Shown here one piece after another: positions 42,318 to 50,296 of a stretch of DNA of 64,000 nucleotides; positions within the stretch are counted from its first letter, which is position 1, and every line of letters starts with the position of its first letter. The notes under the pieces are model-generated. The model was not told where the DNA came from. It was given only the letters and a program-made list of their open reading frames with translations, and did no database searches. The stretch is from Lachnospiraceae bacterium (GTDB lineage Bacteria; Bacillota; Clostridia; Lachnospirales; Lachnospiraceae), in contig CAJSZQ010000011.1 of NCBI GenBank assembly GCA_910574185.1, forward strand, positions 1 to 64,000. The letters run 5' to 3'. The translations under genes and the position numbers were made by a program.

Positions 42318-42563
42318 ATGAGTGAAGAAAAGAACAAGAAGAATCATTCAAATAGCGCTTTGCAGGGGTCTGGACAATATGCGGATATCATTCATCTGCC
42401 GCGCCATGTGTCCAGAATCCATCCGCAGATGCCGTTGTGGGAGCGGGCGGCACAATTTGCCCCTTTTGCGGCGTTGACAGAACATGGCGCGGTTATCCGG
42501 AAAACGGAATCCAGTCATGTCAGTGATGAGATAGAACGAATAAAGTATGAGGAAGAAACGTAG
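42318..42563 (+). CDS. Small YolD-like partner of the Y-family polymerase
   Basis: An 81-residue protein with a central HPQMPLWERAAQFAPFAALTEHG segment that I recognise from short proteins encoded beside Y-family polymerases in Lachnospiraceae, similar in position to YolD next to UvrX in Bacillus. The ATG at 42318 is preceded by AGGAGGG. The frame opens at 42291. It ends 2 bases from the convergent TetR gene. A role as a polymerase accessory factor is inferred from position. Confidence 0.7.
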   Translation: MSEEKNKKNHSNSALQGSGQYADIIHLPRHVSRIHPQMPLWERAAQFAPFAALTEHGAVIRKTESSHVSDEIERIKYEEET

Positions 42564-42564
42564 G

Positions 42565-43107
42565 TTACGTATTTTGTATCCGACGCTCTAAAATCTGCAC
42601 AAGCTCGTCGACGGATTCTTTTTTTCCGTTTTTTTCCCAATAGATAAATACATTTAACAAGGCTCCTGCATAGTAATACAAATCATAGACAGAGCCTGAG
42701 TAATGCGGAGCTACGTAAAGCTGTAAGTAATCATTTATAGCATGAATCATCAGGTAATATAGATTCGCTTCTTCTAATGTAATAAAAAGAAAAGCATAAC
42801 GGTCAAAATAGCAGAGGGCATGGCGTATTCGCGCTGTTCCCTGAAGCATATGAAAAGTAATTATCTCCGGACATTCTTCCACATAACCATTGATAACTTC
42901 ATAAAGATAATTATTAAGGGCGTCGGTTTTGTCATGAAAGTAGTGATAGAAGGTCATTCTTGAAACGCCCGCTTTTTTTACAATATCGGAAATCGTTATG
43001 GCTTCAAAGCCTTTCTGATGAATTAGAAATAAAATAGCTTCACCAATGCATTGTCGGGTAAATCGGTTTCTTTTCGTAAATTTTTTATTGATGAATCTTC
43101 GCATCAT
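42565..43107 (-). CDS. TetR/AcrR-family transcriptional regulator
   Basis: A 180-residue regulator with a classical N-terminal HTH (FEAITISDIVKKAGVSRMTFYHYFHDK) and a variable helical ligand domain (YYLMIHAINDYLQLYV...). The gene diverges from degV, and the 142-base gap between the starts contains an 8-bp-arm inverted repeat at 43171-43200. A basic leader (RRFINKKFTKRNRFTRQ) precedes the HTH. The ligand is unknown. Confidence 0.9.
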   Translation of the reverse strand: MMRRFINKKFTKRNRFTRQCIGEAILFLIHQKGFEAITISDIVKKAGVSRMTFYHYFHDKTDALNNYLYEVINGYVEECPEIITFHMLQGTARIRHALCYFDRYAFLFITLEEANLYYLMIHAINDYLQLYVAPHYSGSVYDLYYYAGALLNVFIYWEKNGKKESVDELVQILERRIQNT

Positions 43108-43170
43108 ACCCTCCTGATTTCTTTTCGTTTAGTGGGATAATTAATACTTACACTTTATTCCTCTTTGTAA

Positions 43171-43200
43171 ATTGTATCATAAGAAAGAAAGGGATACAAT
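43171..43200. promoter_or_regulatory. Putative TetR operator between divergent genes
   Basis: Perfect 8-bp arms ATTGTATC and GATACAAT separated by 14 bases, in the gap between the TetR gene and degV. Just downstream, GTAG-x-CTAC forms a second short inverted repeat near 43208. The assignment to this TetR protein rests on position only. Confidence 0.45.
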
Positions 43201-43249
43201 TAATATGTAGTAATAAAAACTACTTATTGCGAAAATTCGGGAGGGGTAT

Positions 43250-44107
43250 ATGAATAGAATTATTATATTGGCAGAGACAGGTTCGGATATCACAAAAGAA
43301 GTGGCGGCAGAGTATGGGATACAACTGGTGCCGATGCATGTGTCATTTGGAAGTGAGACAAAGGATGACGGAACATTTCCGGCAGAGGAGATATATGGAT
43401 ATTATGAGCGTACCGGAACTTTGCCAAAAACCAGCGGCAGTGTGCCGGAAGACTTTACGAAGGTATTTGGTGAAATCAGGGAAAAGCATCCGGAGAGCCG
43501 GATTTTATATCTTGCCTATTCGTCGGTTACCACGTGTTCTTATCAGAGCGCTAAGATTGCAATTGATACCGGACATGTAGAAGGGGTAACCTGTGTAGAT
43601 ACCAAGCAGGTATCCGCAGGACAGTATGCGGTGGTTGTGAGAATAGCTGAGCTTTTGAGAGAACATCCAGAGTGGACGGCAGAGGAAGCAGCGAGACAGG
43701 CGGTCGCCATTTCCGGACGGGTAAAGATGTGCTTTGTTCCAGATACGTTAGAATTTTTGCGGGCAGGAGGAAGGGTCAGCAATGCGGCGGCTTTGGCAGG
43801 GAGCCTTCTAAAGCTGCATCCATGTATTGAGATTCTTGACGGATACCTTCAGGCAACGAAGAAATATCGAGGAAATATGAGCAAGATTGTACCAAAACTG
43901 GTGAAAGAATATATTGCTGGACAGAAGTTGTCCCTGGATGAAATCTATTTGATTTGGGCGACAGGGCTTTCAGAAGAGACGAAGAAGGCGGCAGAGGAGT
44001 CTGCCCATGAAGCGGGGGTAAAGAAAATAACCTGGGTGCAGACCGGAGGAGTGATTACCTGCCATGGCGGACCGGGGGCGTTTGGAATCGTAGGGTTTGC
44101 CGAATAA
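43250..44107 (+). CDS. DegV-family fatty-acid-binding protein
   Basis: A 285-residue protein with two DegV domains: IIILAETGSDITKEVAAEYGIQLVPMHVSFG, YLAYSSVTTCSYQSA, and GRVSNAAALAGSLLKLHPCIEI. Members bind fatty acids and, as FakB-type proteins, can pass them to a kinase (FakA). No fakA is in the window. GGGAGGGG precedes the ATG. The divergent TetR gene may regulate it. Confidence 0.93.
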   Translation: MNRIIILAETGSDITKEVAAEYGIQLVPMHVSFGSETKDDGTFPAEEIYGYYERTGTLPKTSGSVPEDFTKVFGEIREKHPESRILYLAYSSVTTCSYQSAKIAIDTGHVEGVTCVDTKQVSAGQYAVVVRIAELLREHPEWTAEEAARQAVAISGRVKMCFVPDTLEFLRAGGRVSNAAALAGSLLKLHPCIEILDGYLQATKKYRGNMSKIVPKLVKEYIAGQKLSLDEIYLIWATGLSEETKKAAEESAHEAGVKKITWVQTGGVITCHGGPGAFGIVGFAE

Positions 44108-44147
44108 GGACCTGATATAGTAATCGTTGATATAACAAATGAGTAAT

Positions 44148-44191
44148 AAAGAATGACTTGCGTAAAGGGACTACGAAGGTCATTCTTTTTG
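44148..44191 (+). terminator. Terminator of degV
   Basis: A 10-bp stem (AAAGAATGAC with GTCATTCTTT) ending in a T run, 41 bases after the degV stop. Confidence 0.8.
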
Positions 44192-44224
44192 TGTTATACT
44201 ATATAATAATTAGGGGCGCCGCTA

Positions 44225-44454
44225 GTGTGCTGACCGCATTATATCTGGCGAAACTCCGCAGAATATTCGCTCATCTGCAAGGCGGATTTTCGACGGCGTA
44301 GCGGTGGCTGCGGATAGAAAATCCAACGCGGCAGATGGACGGATAGGCAAGGAGGATTTTCGACGGCGTAGCGGTGGCTGCGGATAGAAAATCCAACGCG
44401 GCAGATGGACGGATAGGCAAGGAAGTTTGGCTGAATATAATTCGGTCAGCACAC
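44225..44454. mobile_element. Miniature inverted-repeat element with 70-bp tandem repeats
   Basis: Terminal inverted repeats of 20 bp, starting GTGTGCTGACCG and ending CGGTCAGCACAC (44225-44244 and 44435-44454, one mismatch), enclose two tandem copies of a 70-bp unit (44279-44348 and 44349-44418, one difference). Each unit has its own inverted repeat (GGATTTTC and GAAAATCC). There is no coding frame worth naming and no flanking target duplication that I can see. Confidence 0.7.
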
Positions 44455-44538
44455 CAGGAAAGACAAGGAAGAACTTGCGGCGGTTTGTCCCTATAATCAA
44501 ATAAATGAAAAGATAATGCAGAAGGAGAGGAAATTCAG

Positions 44539-44949
44539 ATGAAGATTGCAGTAACTTATGAGAATGGACAGGTGTTCCAGCATTTTGGACATACGGAGAA
44601 ATTTAAGGTGTACCATGTAGAGGATAAGAAGATTGTGGATTCCGAGATTGTAGATACCAATGGACAGGGACATGGCGCTCTGGCAGGTTTTCTTCTCGGC
44701 GGCGGAATCGATATGCTAATCTGCGGAGGTATTGGAGGAGGAGCACGCGCAGCGCTTGCGGAGGCGGGGATTGCGCTTTATCCGGGATGTACTGGTGATG
44801 CGGACGAGAAGGTAGAGCAGTTCCTTGCCGGAACGCTGGACTATGACCCGGATACTGTGTGCAGCCATCATGGGGGACATCATCACGACGGTCACAGCTG
44901 CGGAGGACATCACGAAGGACATGGCTGCGGCGAGCATGGTTGCCATTAA
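44539..44949 (+). CDS. NifX/NifB-type dinitrogenase cofactor-like protein with His-rich tail
   Basis: A 136-residue protein with the small NifX-NafY-like fold: MKIAVTYENGQVFQHFGHTEKFKVYHV at the start and GGGIDMLICGGIGGGARAALAEAGI in the middle. The last 30 residues contain many His, Cys and Gly residues (CSHHGGHHHDGHSCGGHHEGHGCGEHGC in two runs), a likely metal-binding tail. Such proteins are common in non-diazotrophic Clostridia and are not evidence for nitrogen fixation. AGGAGAGG precedes the ATG. Confidence 0.88.
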   Translation: MKIAVTYENGQVFQHFGHTEKFKVYHVEDKKIVDSEIVDTNGQGHGALAGFLLGGGIDMLICGGIGGGARAALAEAGIALYPGCTGDADEKVEQFLAGTLDYDPDTVCSHHGGHHHDGHSCGGHHEGHGCGEHGCH

Positions 44950-44951
44950 TT

Positions 44952-45482
44952 ATGTCTGGAGAATATCAACATATCAGGCATGGGTTTGAACCGATTTATG
45001 ATGAGAGTTCCCGGATTCTGATTCTGGGAACTCTGCCGTCGGTGAAGTCCAGGGAACAGCAGTTTTACTATGGACATCCACAGAATCGGTTTTGGAAATT
45101 ATTGGCGGGACTTGTGGAAGAAAGTAATGTGCCTGCGTCTATTCAGGAGAAGACGCAGTTTCTATTAAAGCATAGAATTGCCATATGGGATGTGATTGCA
45201 GAGTGCGACATCATAGGTTCTAGCGACAGTTCCATTAAGAATGTAGTTCCAGCAGATTTGACCAGGATTTTGAATGTAGCGCCGATTCAGGGAATCTATG
45301 CAAATGGTACGAAGGCCTATGAATTATATATGAAATATAGCTATGAGAAGACTGGCCGGAAGATTGAAAAACTGCCGTCTACCAGTCCGGCGAACGCAGC
45401 TTTTCAGATGGAGAGGCTGCTTTCTGTATGGGGAAGTAAACTTTCTGGATTCATAGGAGCCGGTGCCGGTGAGACCTTTTGA
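44952..45482 (+). CDS. Uracil-DNA-glycosylase-fold protein, deoxyinosine glycosylase type
   Basis: A 176-residue protein with the UDG fold. ILGTLPSVKSREQQFYYGHPQNRFWKLL contains the water-activating region and the base-pocket phenylalanine-like segment, and LPSTSPANA near the C-terminus matches the DNA-intercalation loop of the DNA-deoxyinosine (hypoxanthine) glycosylase group. It is expected to remove deaminated bases. The ATG at 44952 lies 2 bases after the previous stop, so it is read from the same transcript. Repeat copy B begins 17 bases after its stop. Confidence 0.8.
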   Translation: MSGEYQHIRHGFEPIYDESSRILILGTLPSVKSREQQFYYGHPQNRFWKLLAGLVEESNVPASIQEKTQFLLKHRIAIWDVIAECDIIGSSDSSIKNVVPADLTRILNVAPIQGIYANGTKAYELYMKYSYEKTGRKIEKLPSTSPANAAFQMERLLSVWGSKLSGFIGAGAGETF

Positions 45483-45498
45483 CTCTGGCGTCATATTA

Positions 45499-45736
45499 GT
45501 TACGGTTCGCAGGTGTTTGATAAACAGTGGGTTGAATCAGGAGCATGTCTTTAAGCAGACAATTCAGGAGCTCTTTTCATGGAATTGAAATAGCAGCTTA
45601 TGCAGACTTAGACGCGAAGGCTTTCCTGAGCGGCTTAGTCTGCGTTAGCTGATAGTTCAATGGAATGTTGCTCCGTCTGCTTAAAGACATGCTCCTGATT
45701 CAATCCGCGTCCGGCAGGCGGCGTGTGAACGGCAAC
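45499..45736 (+). repeat. Nested-hairpin dispersed repeat, copy B (full length)
   Basis: A 238-bp element. The inner arm TTGAATCAGGAGCATGTC (45533-45550) pairs with GACATGCTCCTGATTCAA (45686-45703), and TTTAAGCAGAC with GTCTGCTTAAA. The core GAAATAGCAGCTTATGCAGA through GTCTGCGTTAGCTGATAG folds on itself. The left outer end is of the GTTTACC type and the right end of the GCGTCCGG type, so the outer arms are not complementary. Two positions differ from copies A and C in both arms, which keeps the pairing. Confidence 0.85.
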
Positions 45737-45775
45737 GCATATGATTACGGAGAATAAGTTTTATAAGTAATGTTC

Positions 45776-45805
45776 TTGACCGGTATTTTAGATACGTGGT
45801 AAAGT
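45776..45805 (+). promoter_or_regulatory. Putative promoter of the NhaC-type gene
   Basis: TTGACC at 45776-45781, an 18-base spacer and TAAAGT at 45800-45805, about 48 bases before the start codon. Confidence 0.45.
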
Positions 45806-45852
45806 AAGTAGTATAATTTTACTATGAGAAAACGAATGAGAGGTTTGTGATT

Positions 45853-47166
45853 ATGAAGAAAAATAATCCAAAGGCGTTACTGCCGATTGGCGTTTTCCTG
45901 GTGCTGTATCTGGGACTGGGAATTGTGTTTGAATATGTGATGAAGATTCCTATGGGATTTTACAATATCCCGATTGTGACTGCTTTTTTGGCTGCAATCC
46001 TGACAGCATGTCTTCAGAACAGAGAATTAAAGTTTGATGATAAGCTTAGCGTAATGGCTCAGGGAATGTCGGATAAGAATATTATTACTATGCTGCTTAT
46101 CTTTCTGGTTGCGGGCACCTTTGTTGGCGTTGTAGGCAGAAGCAGCGCCGAGAGTGTGGCGTATTTTATGCTGTCGCTGATTCCTGCAAGATTTGCAGTT
46201 GCGGTGCTCTTTGTGGTGTCCTGTTTTGTATCTACGGCAATGGGGACCTCGGTAGGAACGATTACGCTGATTACGCCGATTGCGGCGGCAGTCTCCGCAG
46301 CATCCGGTTTCAGCCTGCCGCTGTGTGTGGGTTCAGTCATGGGCGGCGCTATGTTCGGCGATAACCTGTCCTTTATATCAGATACTACGATTGCGGCGTG
46401 TAACGGACAGGGGTGCGCTATGAAGGATAAGTTCCGGGAGAACTTTGGCATTGCATTTCCAGCGGCGCTCGTTACGTTGGCGCTGATTCTGCTGCTTTCT
46501 ATGGGTACTGATTTAAACGGAGCTGTGTCGCAGGAATATAATCTGATGCAGATTATTCCTTATGTGCTTGTTCTGGCGGGCGGAGTGATTGGAGTGAATG
46601 TATTTCTTGTCCTTTTAGTGGGGATTGTATCTGGCTCTGTAATTATGCTGACAGAAGGTCAGATTACCGCAGTGGAGCTAATCGGCAATATGGGTTCCGG
46701 GGCGTCGGGAATGTTCGAGACCTGTATGGTTGCTATTCTGGTGTCTGCGATGTGCGCGCTGATACGGGATTACGGCGGTTTTGAAGCTCTGCTGTCTGCG
46801 ATACGTAAAGTATTCAAAGGAAAAAAGGGCGGACAGCTTGGTATGGGACTTTTGGTATGCGCGATGGATATTGCTACGGCCAATAATACGGTTGCCATTG
46901 TTATGGCGAATCCCATTGCTTCCGAGATGTCGGAAGAATATGGAATTACGCCCAGAAAAGCGGCGTCTATATTGGATACCTTCTCCTGTATATCCCAGGG
47001 AGCGATTCCTTACGGCGCCCAGATGCTGGTAGCGTTGTCTGCTGTCAATGAACTGGGTTATGAGCTGTCGGCCTTTGATGTGATACCAAAGCTGTTCTAT
47101 CCGGGGCTTTTGTTGGTTAGCTCACTGATATTTATTTTTGTAATTCCAGATAGGAAGAAAGTATAG
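45853..47166 (+). CDS. NhaC-family Na+/H+ antiporter-like transporter
   Basis: A 437-residue membrane protein with about eleven helices. FVSTAMGTSVGTITLITPIAAAV and GGAMFGDNLSFISDTTIAACNGQG are hallmark segments of the NhaC family; the Asp in GDNLSFISDTT is the likely ion-coupling region. Members exchange Na+ for H+ or transport malate or organic acids. GAGAGG lies 9 bases upstream of the ATG at 45853; the GTG at 45847 is too close. It stands ahead of a LytTR/GHKL two-component pair, which may be regulatory. Confidence 0.9.
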   Translation: MKKNNPKALLPIGVFLVLYLGLGIVFEYVMKIPMGFYNIPIVTAFLAAILTACLQNRELKFDDKLSVMAQGMSDKNIITMLLIFLVAGTFVGVVGRSSAESVAYFMLSLIPARFAVAVLFVVSCFVSTAMGTSVGTITLITPIAAAVSAASGFSLPLCVGSVMGGAMFGDNLSFISDTTIAACNGQGCAMKDKFRENFGIAFPAALVTLALILLLSMGTDLNGAVSQEYNLMQIIPYVLVLAGGVIGVNVFLVLLVGIVSGSVIMLTEGQITAVELIGNMGSGASGMFETCMVAILVSAMCALIRDYGGFEALLSAIRKVFKGKKGGQLGMGLLVCAMDIATANNTVAIVMANPIASEMSEEYGITPRKAASILDTFSCISQGAIPYGAQMLVALSAVNELGYELSAFDVIPKLFYPGLLLVSSLIFIFVIPDRKKV

Positions 47167-47213
47167 AAATCATATAAGATATCCTCTCTTTACAGGGGAC
47201 GGAGAATAAAGAC

Positions 47214-47924
47214 ATGATACATATTGCAATCTGTGATGATGAGGAAAAGTTTGTGAGTCATCTGACGGCGCTTATCAGGAGGTATGCCGCAGAGAATAGT
47301 GAAGAGATTAAGATTACGGCATACTATGACGGTTTGGAATTGATTGAAAAGTATGATACTACCATCGACCTTATTTTTTTGGATATTCAGATGAAGCTGG
47401 TGGACGGCCTGCATGCGGCGGAGCGGGTCCGCAGGCTGGACGGGAATGTGGGGATTATCTTCCTCACAACTCTGATTCAGTACGGGCTGGAGGGCTATAA
47501 ATATCAGGCTATTGATTATATAATCAAGCCGATGAAATATGTGCGGTTAAAATCGGAGCTGGATGGGTTCATTGCCAGACGCTGCTTAGAGAAGAATCCA
47601 TCCATTTATATCAGCAATGACTCAGGAAAATATAAGGTGCTTTTAAATACCCTTCGTTATGTTGAAACATTTAACCGGAATCTGATGGTTCATGCAGAAC
47701 AGGAAAATATTATCTGTTATAAGAGTATGAAAGAGATGACCCAGGAGCTTTCGGCGTATCATTTCGTCCGGTGTCACAGCAGCTATCTGGTGAACCTTGC
47801 TTATGTGAAGGGAGTAAAGAAGCTGGAAATCACGCTGATTACCGGGGAAACGCTGCCAATCAGCCAGCCAAAGCGCAAGGAATTTATGGAGCAGTTAACC
47901 GAATACTGGGGGGATATGCTATGA
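47214..47924 (+). CDS. LytTR-family response regulator (AgrA/ComE type)
   Basis: A 236-residue regulator. The receiver has ICDDEEKF at the N-terminus and LIFLDIQMKLVDG with the phospho-acceptor Asp near residue 59. The C-terminal LytTR domain has YVETFNRNLMVHAE, the SAYHFVRCHSSYLVNLAYVK segment and a KRKEF end. Such regulators bind direct repeats upstream of their targets, often peptide-response genes. Its stop overlaps the kinase start by 4 bases. Confidence 0.93.
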   Translation: MIHIAICDDEEKFVSHLTALIRRYAAENSEEIKITAYYDGLELIEKYDTTIDLIFLDIQMKLVDGLHAAERVRRLDGNVGIIFLTTLIQYGLEGYKYQAIDYIIKPMKYVRLKSELDGFIARRCLEKNPSIYISNDSGKYKVLLNTLRYVETFNRNLMVHAEQENIICYKSMKEMTQELSAYHFVRCHSSYLVNLAYVKGVKKLEITLITGETLPISQPKRKEFMEQLTEYWGDML

Positions 47925-49210
47925 TAAAATTTCTGGACGTCATTTCTTATATCTTGCAGTGGGGATATGTTCTGGTGTTTTTCCTGTTGCTCCATTCATT
48001 TTTATCCCTGAGGCAGAAAATTTTACTGCGTATACTGGCGTTCTTTGTGGGAGCGCCAATTTTTGTCGTGATTGTGTATTCCAACGACCTGCCGAATCTC
48101 TTCTATCCTCTGGCTGGTTTTATCCTTTATGCGGCGGTATTCTTCCGGGGACGTTTTATAGAAAAGCTTACGGTGGTTCTGGTGTTTTACCCGGCGGTAA
48201 TTGCGGTCAATTATCTGATACAGGATATCGGAAGCCGCCTATTTTTCTGGATTACAGACGCGCCGGCGGCGGAGGGGATGGGATGGACGTGGAAAATGCA
48301 TTTTATGAGTTCGCTGATTAACATGATATTTCTTTTGGCGAGGCTTTTGTTCTGGCTGGCGGCGTGGACGCTTTTGCGGAAATATCTGAAACGGATAGCG
48401 CAGAATTTAACGTTTCGGATGTGGCTTGTTGTGGACGTACTGCTTCTTGCTCCCATTACGGCAATTTTTACTATTATTTATTTCCTTCCGGATGAAATTA
48501 TCGTGGTATATCCAATCTGTATCACATCAATTATTTCCAGCTTTGGCGGAATCGGTCTGGCGGCTTATATCAGCGATTCCTTAAGGACTGAATACGGCGC
48601 CAGAGAACTGGAAACGAAACTATCGTATTACAAAGATAAGACGGAGGAAGAAGAGCGGGTAAGAAGGGTGTACCATGATATGAAGAATCACCTTCTCGTA
48701 CTGCAGGCTCAGACGGAAAATTCCAGGGAAATCGGAAGGTCGATTGAGAATCTCCAGGAGGAAATCGAAGGGTATGAGGCTTACTGTCATACGGGCAATG
48801 AGATTTTGGACGTGGTGATTCGGGATAAGATTCGGGCGGCTAAGAGCCGGAACATTGATTTTCAGGAAAGGATACGGTTTGAGGACGGTGATTTTGTGGA
48901 CCCGTTGGATATCAGCGCCATATTTGGAAATGCACTGGACAATGCCATAGAGGCGAGCGAGAAACTGGCGGAGAGTATGCGTCTTATTACGGTAAAGGCG
49001 TCGAGAATTCATGATATGATGGTGATTGCAGTGGAGAATAATATGCGGCCTGACGTGCCGGTTTATGGGAAGACCAGTAAAAAGGATAAGCTGATGCATG
49101 GCTTTGGGATTGCCAATATCCAGAGCGCGGCCGAGAAGTATGGAGGCCAGTGTACGGCGAAGGGGAAAGATGGGAAATTTGTGCTAAAGGTGATGATTCC
49201 AATTCCGTAA
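47921..49210 (+). CDS. GHKL-type membrane sensor histidine kinase
   Basis: A 429-residue kinase with six or seven N-terminal helices (about residues 8-210), a short coiled linker, the phospho-acceptor segment RRVYHDMKNHLLVLQ, and a GHKL ATPase domain (NALDNAIEASEKL, then GFGIANIQSAAEKYGGQ). This is the AgrC/ComD-like architecture. The ATG at 47921 overlaps the regulator stop. No autoinducing-peptide gene is visible in the neighbouring sequence, so the ligand is unknown. Confidence 0.92.
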   Translation: MIKFLDVISYILQWGYVLVFFLLLHSFLSLRQKILLRILAFFVGAPIFVVIVYSNDLPNLFYPLAGFILYAAVFFRGRFIEKLTVVLVFYPAVIAVNYLIQDIGSRLFFWITDAPAAEGMGWTWKMHFMSSLINMIFLLARLLFWLAAWTLLRKYLKRIAQNLTFRMWLVVDVLLLAPITAIFTIIYFLPDEIIVVYPICITSIISSFGGIGLAAYISDSLRTEYGARELETKLSYYKDKTEEEERVRRVYHDMKNHLLVLQAQTENSREIGRSIENLQEEIEGYEAYCHTGNEILDVVIRDKIRAAKSRNIDFQERIRFEDGDFVDPLDISAIFGNALDNAIEASEKLAESMRLITVKASRIHDMMVIAVENNMRPDVPVYGKTSKKDKLMHGFGIANIQSAAEKYGGQCTAKGKDGKFVLKVMIPIP

Positions 49211-49235
49211 CAATAGATGTAAGACAGAAGTAAAT

Positions 49236-49262
49236 GCGCCTCAAGTCGGATGACAGAGGCGC
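49236..49262 (+). terminator. Terminator of the LytTR/GHKL pair
   Basis: A stem GCGCCTC...GAGGCGC with a 13-base loop and a T-rich tail, between two convergent operons. Confidence 0.65.
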
Positions 49263-49281
49263 TGATTTTATGTGTTTTTGA

Positions 49282-49689
49282 TTAAGGTAGTTTGTCTAAA
49301 ACATTTTTATACTTTTTCTCAATCCCAGATTTCAGGTTTTCAAATTCTGGGATAAAATCCGTTATAATTTGCTGAATCAATAATTTTGCGGCGTCTCCGT
49401 TATAAATATGAGCCGTATTATTTCGCTCTTTTAGCATTAGAAGCCATGGTTTCTCTTCCATGAAATCAAAGCATTGATAGGCTTCCCTGATGATTTCCCG
49501 CGGCGCGCCGGTTTTCCCGCTGGAAATCCCTTCGTATAGCAGCAGTTCTTTTAAAACCTTCCAACCAAGTTCAAACTGTATGGAAAATTTATCAATAATT
49601 CCGCTAACGATAAATTCATTATTTAAATCCTGTCCCGGTGATTTTTGTAATACGGCTAAATTGCTGACAAAATTATCAAACTTTTTCAT
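49282..49689 (-). CDS. HEPN-family toxin (HI0074 type)
   Basis: A 135-residue helical protein. The RNNTAH sequence near residues 88-93 is the R-x4-H motif of HEPN ribonucleases. The family is the partner of small nucleotidyltransferases (HI0073/HI0074), and related pairs act as toxin and antitoxin, with the nucleotidyltransferase modifying the toxin. The gene overlaps the nucleotidyltransferase gene by 14 bases, which points to coupled expression. It is the downstream gene of the pair. Confidence 0.9.
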   Translation of the reverse strand: MKKFDNFVSNLAVLQKSPGQDLNNEFIVSGIIDKFSIQFELGWKVLKELLLYEGISSGKTGAPREIIREAYQCFDFMEEKPWLLMLKERNNTAHIYNGDAAKLLIQQIITDFIPEFENLKSGIEKKYKNVLDKLP

Positions 49690-50002
49690 AAATTACGATT
49701 CCATCCCTTTCAATTTCTGATATCAATTCTTTGGAAACAGTTTCGTCCAGGTTAATCAAATCTATTTTTAAAAGTGTCCAGACATGTTCTTCTATTGCAT
49801 AGCAGAATTTGGTAAAATCCTTGCATCCGTACACAGCTAAGTCTAAGTCGCTTTTGCTTTGATGCATACCTCTGGCTCTGGAGCCAAATAGTAGGATTCT
49901 TGCGACGTGATATTCCGCTGCTATGGTGTGAATGTCCTGAAAAATCCTTCGGGGGATTCCGGTATATTCTAAATTTTTGTTATCTGGTTTGTTTGTTTTC
50001 AT
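49676..50002 (-). CDS. MNT-type nucleotidyltransferase antitoxin (HI0073 type)
   Basis: A 108-residue minimal nucleotidyltransferase. The ILLFGSRARG motif with SDLDLAVYG is the GS-x10-DxD active site. In known HEPN-MNT pairs this enzyme transfers AMP onto the HEPN toxin and silences it. I chose the start at 50002 because GAGGT lies upstream on the minus strand; the frame opens at 50041. It is the first gene of the pair. Confidence 0.9.
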   Translation of the reverse strand: MKTNKPDNKNLEYTGIPRRIFQDIHTIAAEYHVARILLFGSRARGMHQSKSDLDLAVYGCKDFTKFCYAIEEHVWTLLKIDLINLDETVSKELISEIERDGIVIYEKV

Positions 50003-50062
50003 AGAGACCTCTTTTCCAAATGCCATACAATATATTACCATATTTCACGATATTCGGCTAGT

Positions 50063-50091
50063 GTGTTTACCAAATGACCTGTAACTGTAAT
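50063..50091. repeat. Arm fragment H of the nested-hairpin repeat
   Basis: TGTTTACCAAATGACCTGT followed by AACTGTAAT resembles the GTTTACC-type outer end of the 238-bp family; the TGA between GTGAAC is lost. Confidence 0.55.
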
Positions 50092-50204
50092 ATAACAGGG
50101 CAGTTTGTCTGAACGATTATCTTATAATTAGATTTTACCGTATCAATGTTAGTTTAATCATCCTATATGGCGGAAATTACCCATTTTCTTATACTGAAAG
50201 CAGG

Positions 50205-50236
50205 GTAACAGTTCAGCCTTCCGGCTTTACTGTTAC
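50205..50236. repeat. Short palindrome sharing GTAACAG and AGCCTTCCGGCT
   Basis: GTAACAG and CTGTTAC flank AGCCTTCCGGCT. A related sequence (GTAACAG, then AGCCGGAAGGCT) lies at 7249-7290 next to repeat copy A. It is 60 bases upstream of the ABC ATPase gene. Confidence 0.6.
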
Positions 50237-50296
50237 AAAGCAAGTTCCGAACAGGAAGCGATTCATTGATAAAATATAAGAAAAGGGGAATCTATT

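Noticed and set aside
44279-44418. Possible CRISPR-like repeats
   Set aside because: The units are adjacent 70-bp tandem copies with no spacers, and no cas gene is near.
44222-44500. A 92-codon minus-strand frame
   Set aside because: It is created by the tandem 70-bp units and the terminal repeats of a non-coding element; the protein simply repeats itself.
44539-44949. Evidence for nitrogen fixation
   Set aside because: The NifX/NifB-type domain is common in non-fixing Clostridia, and no nifHDK genes are present.
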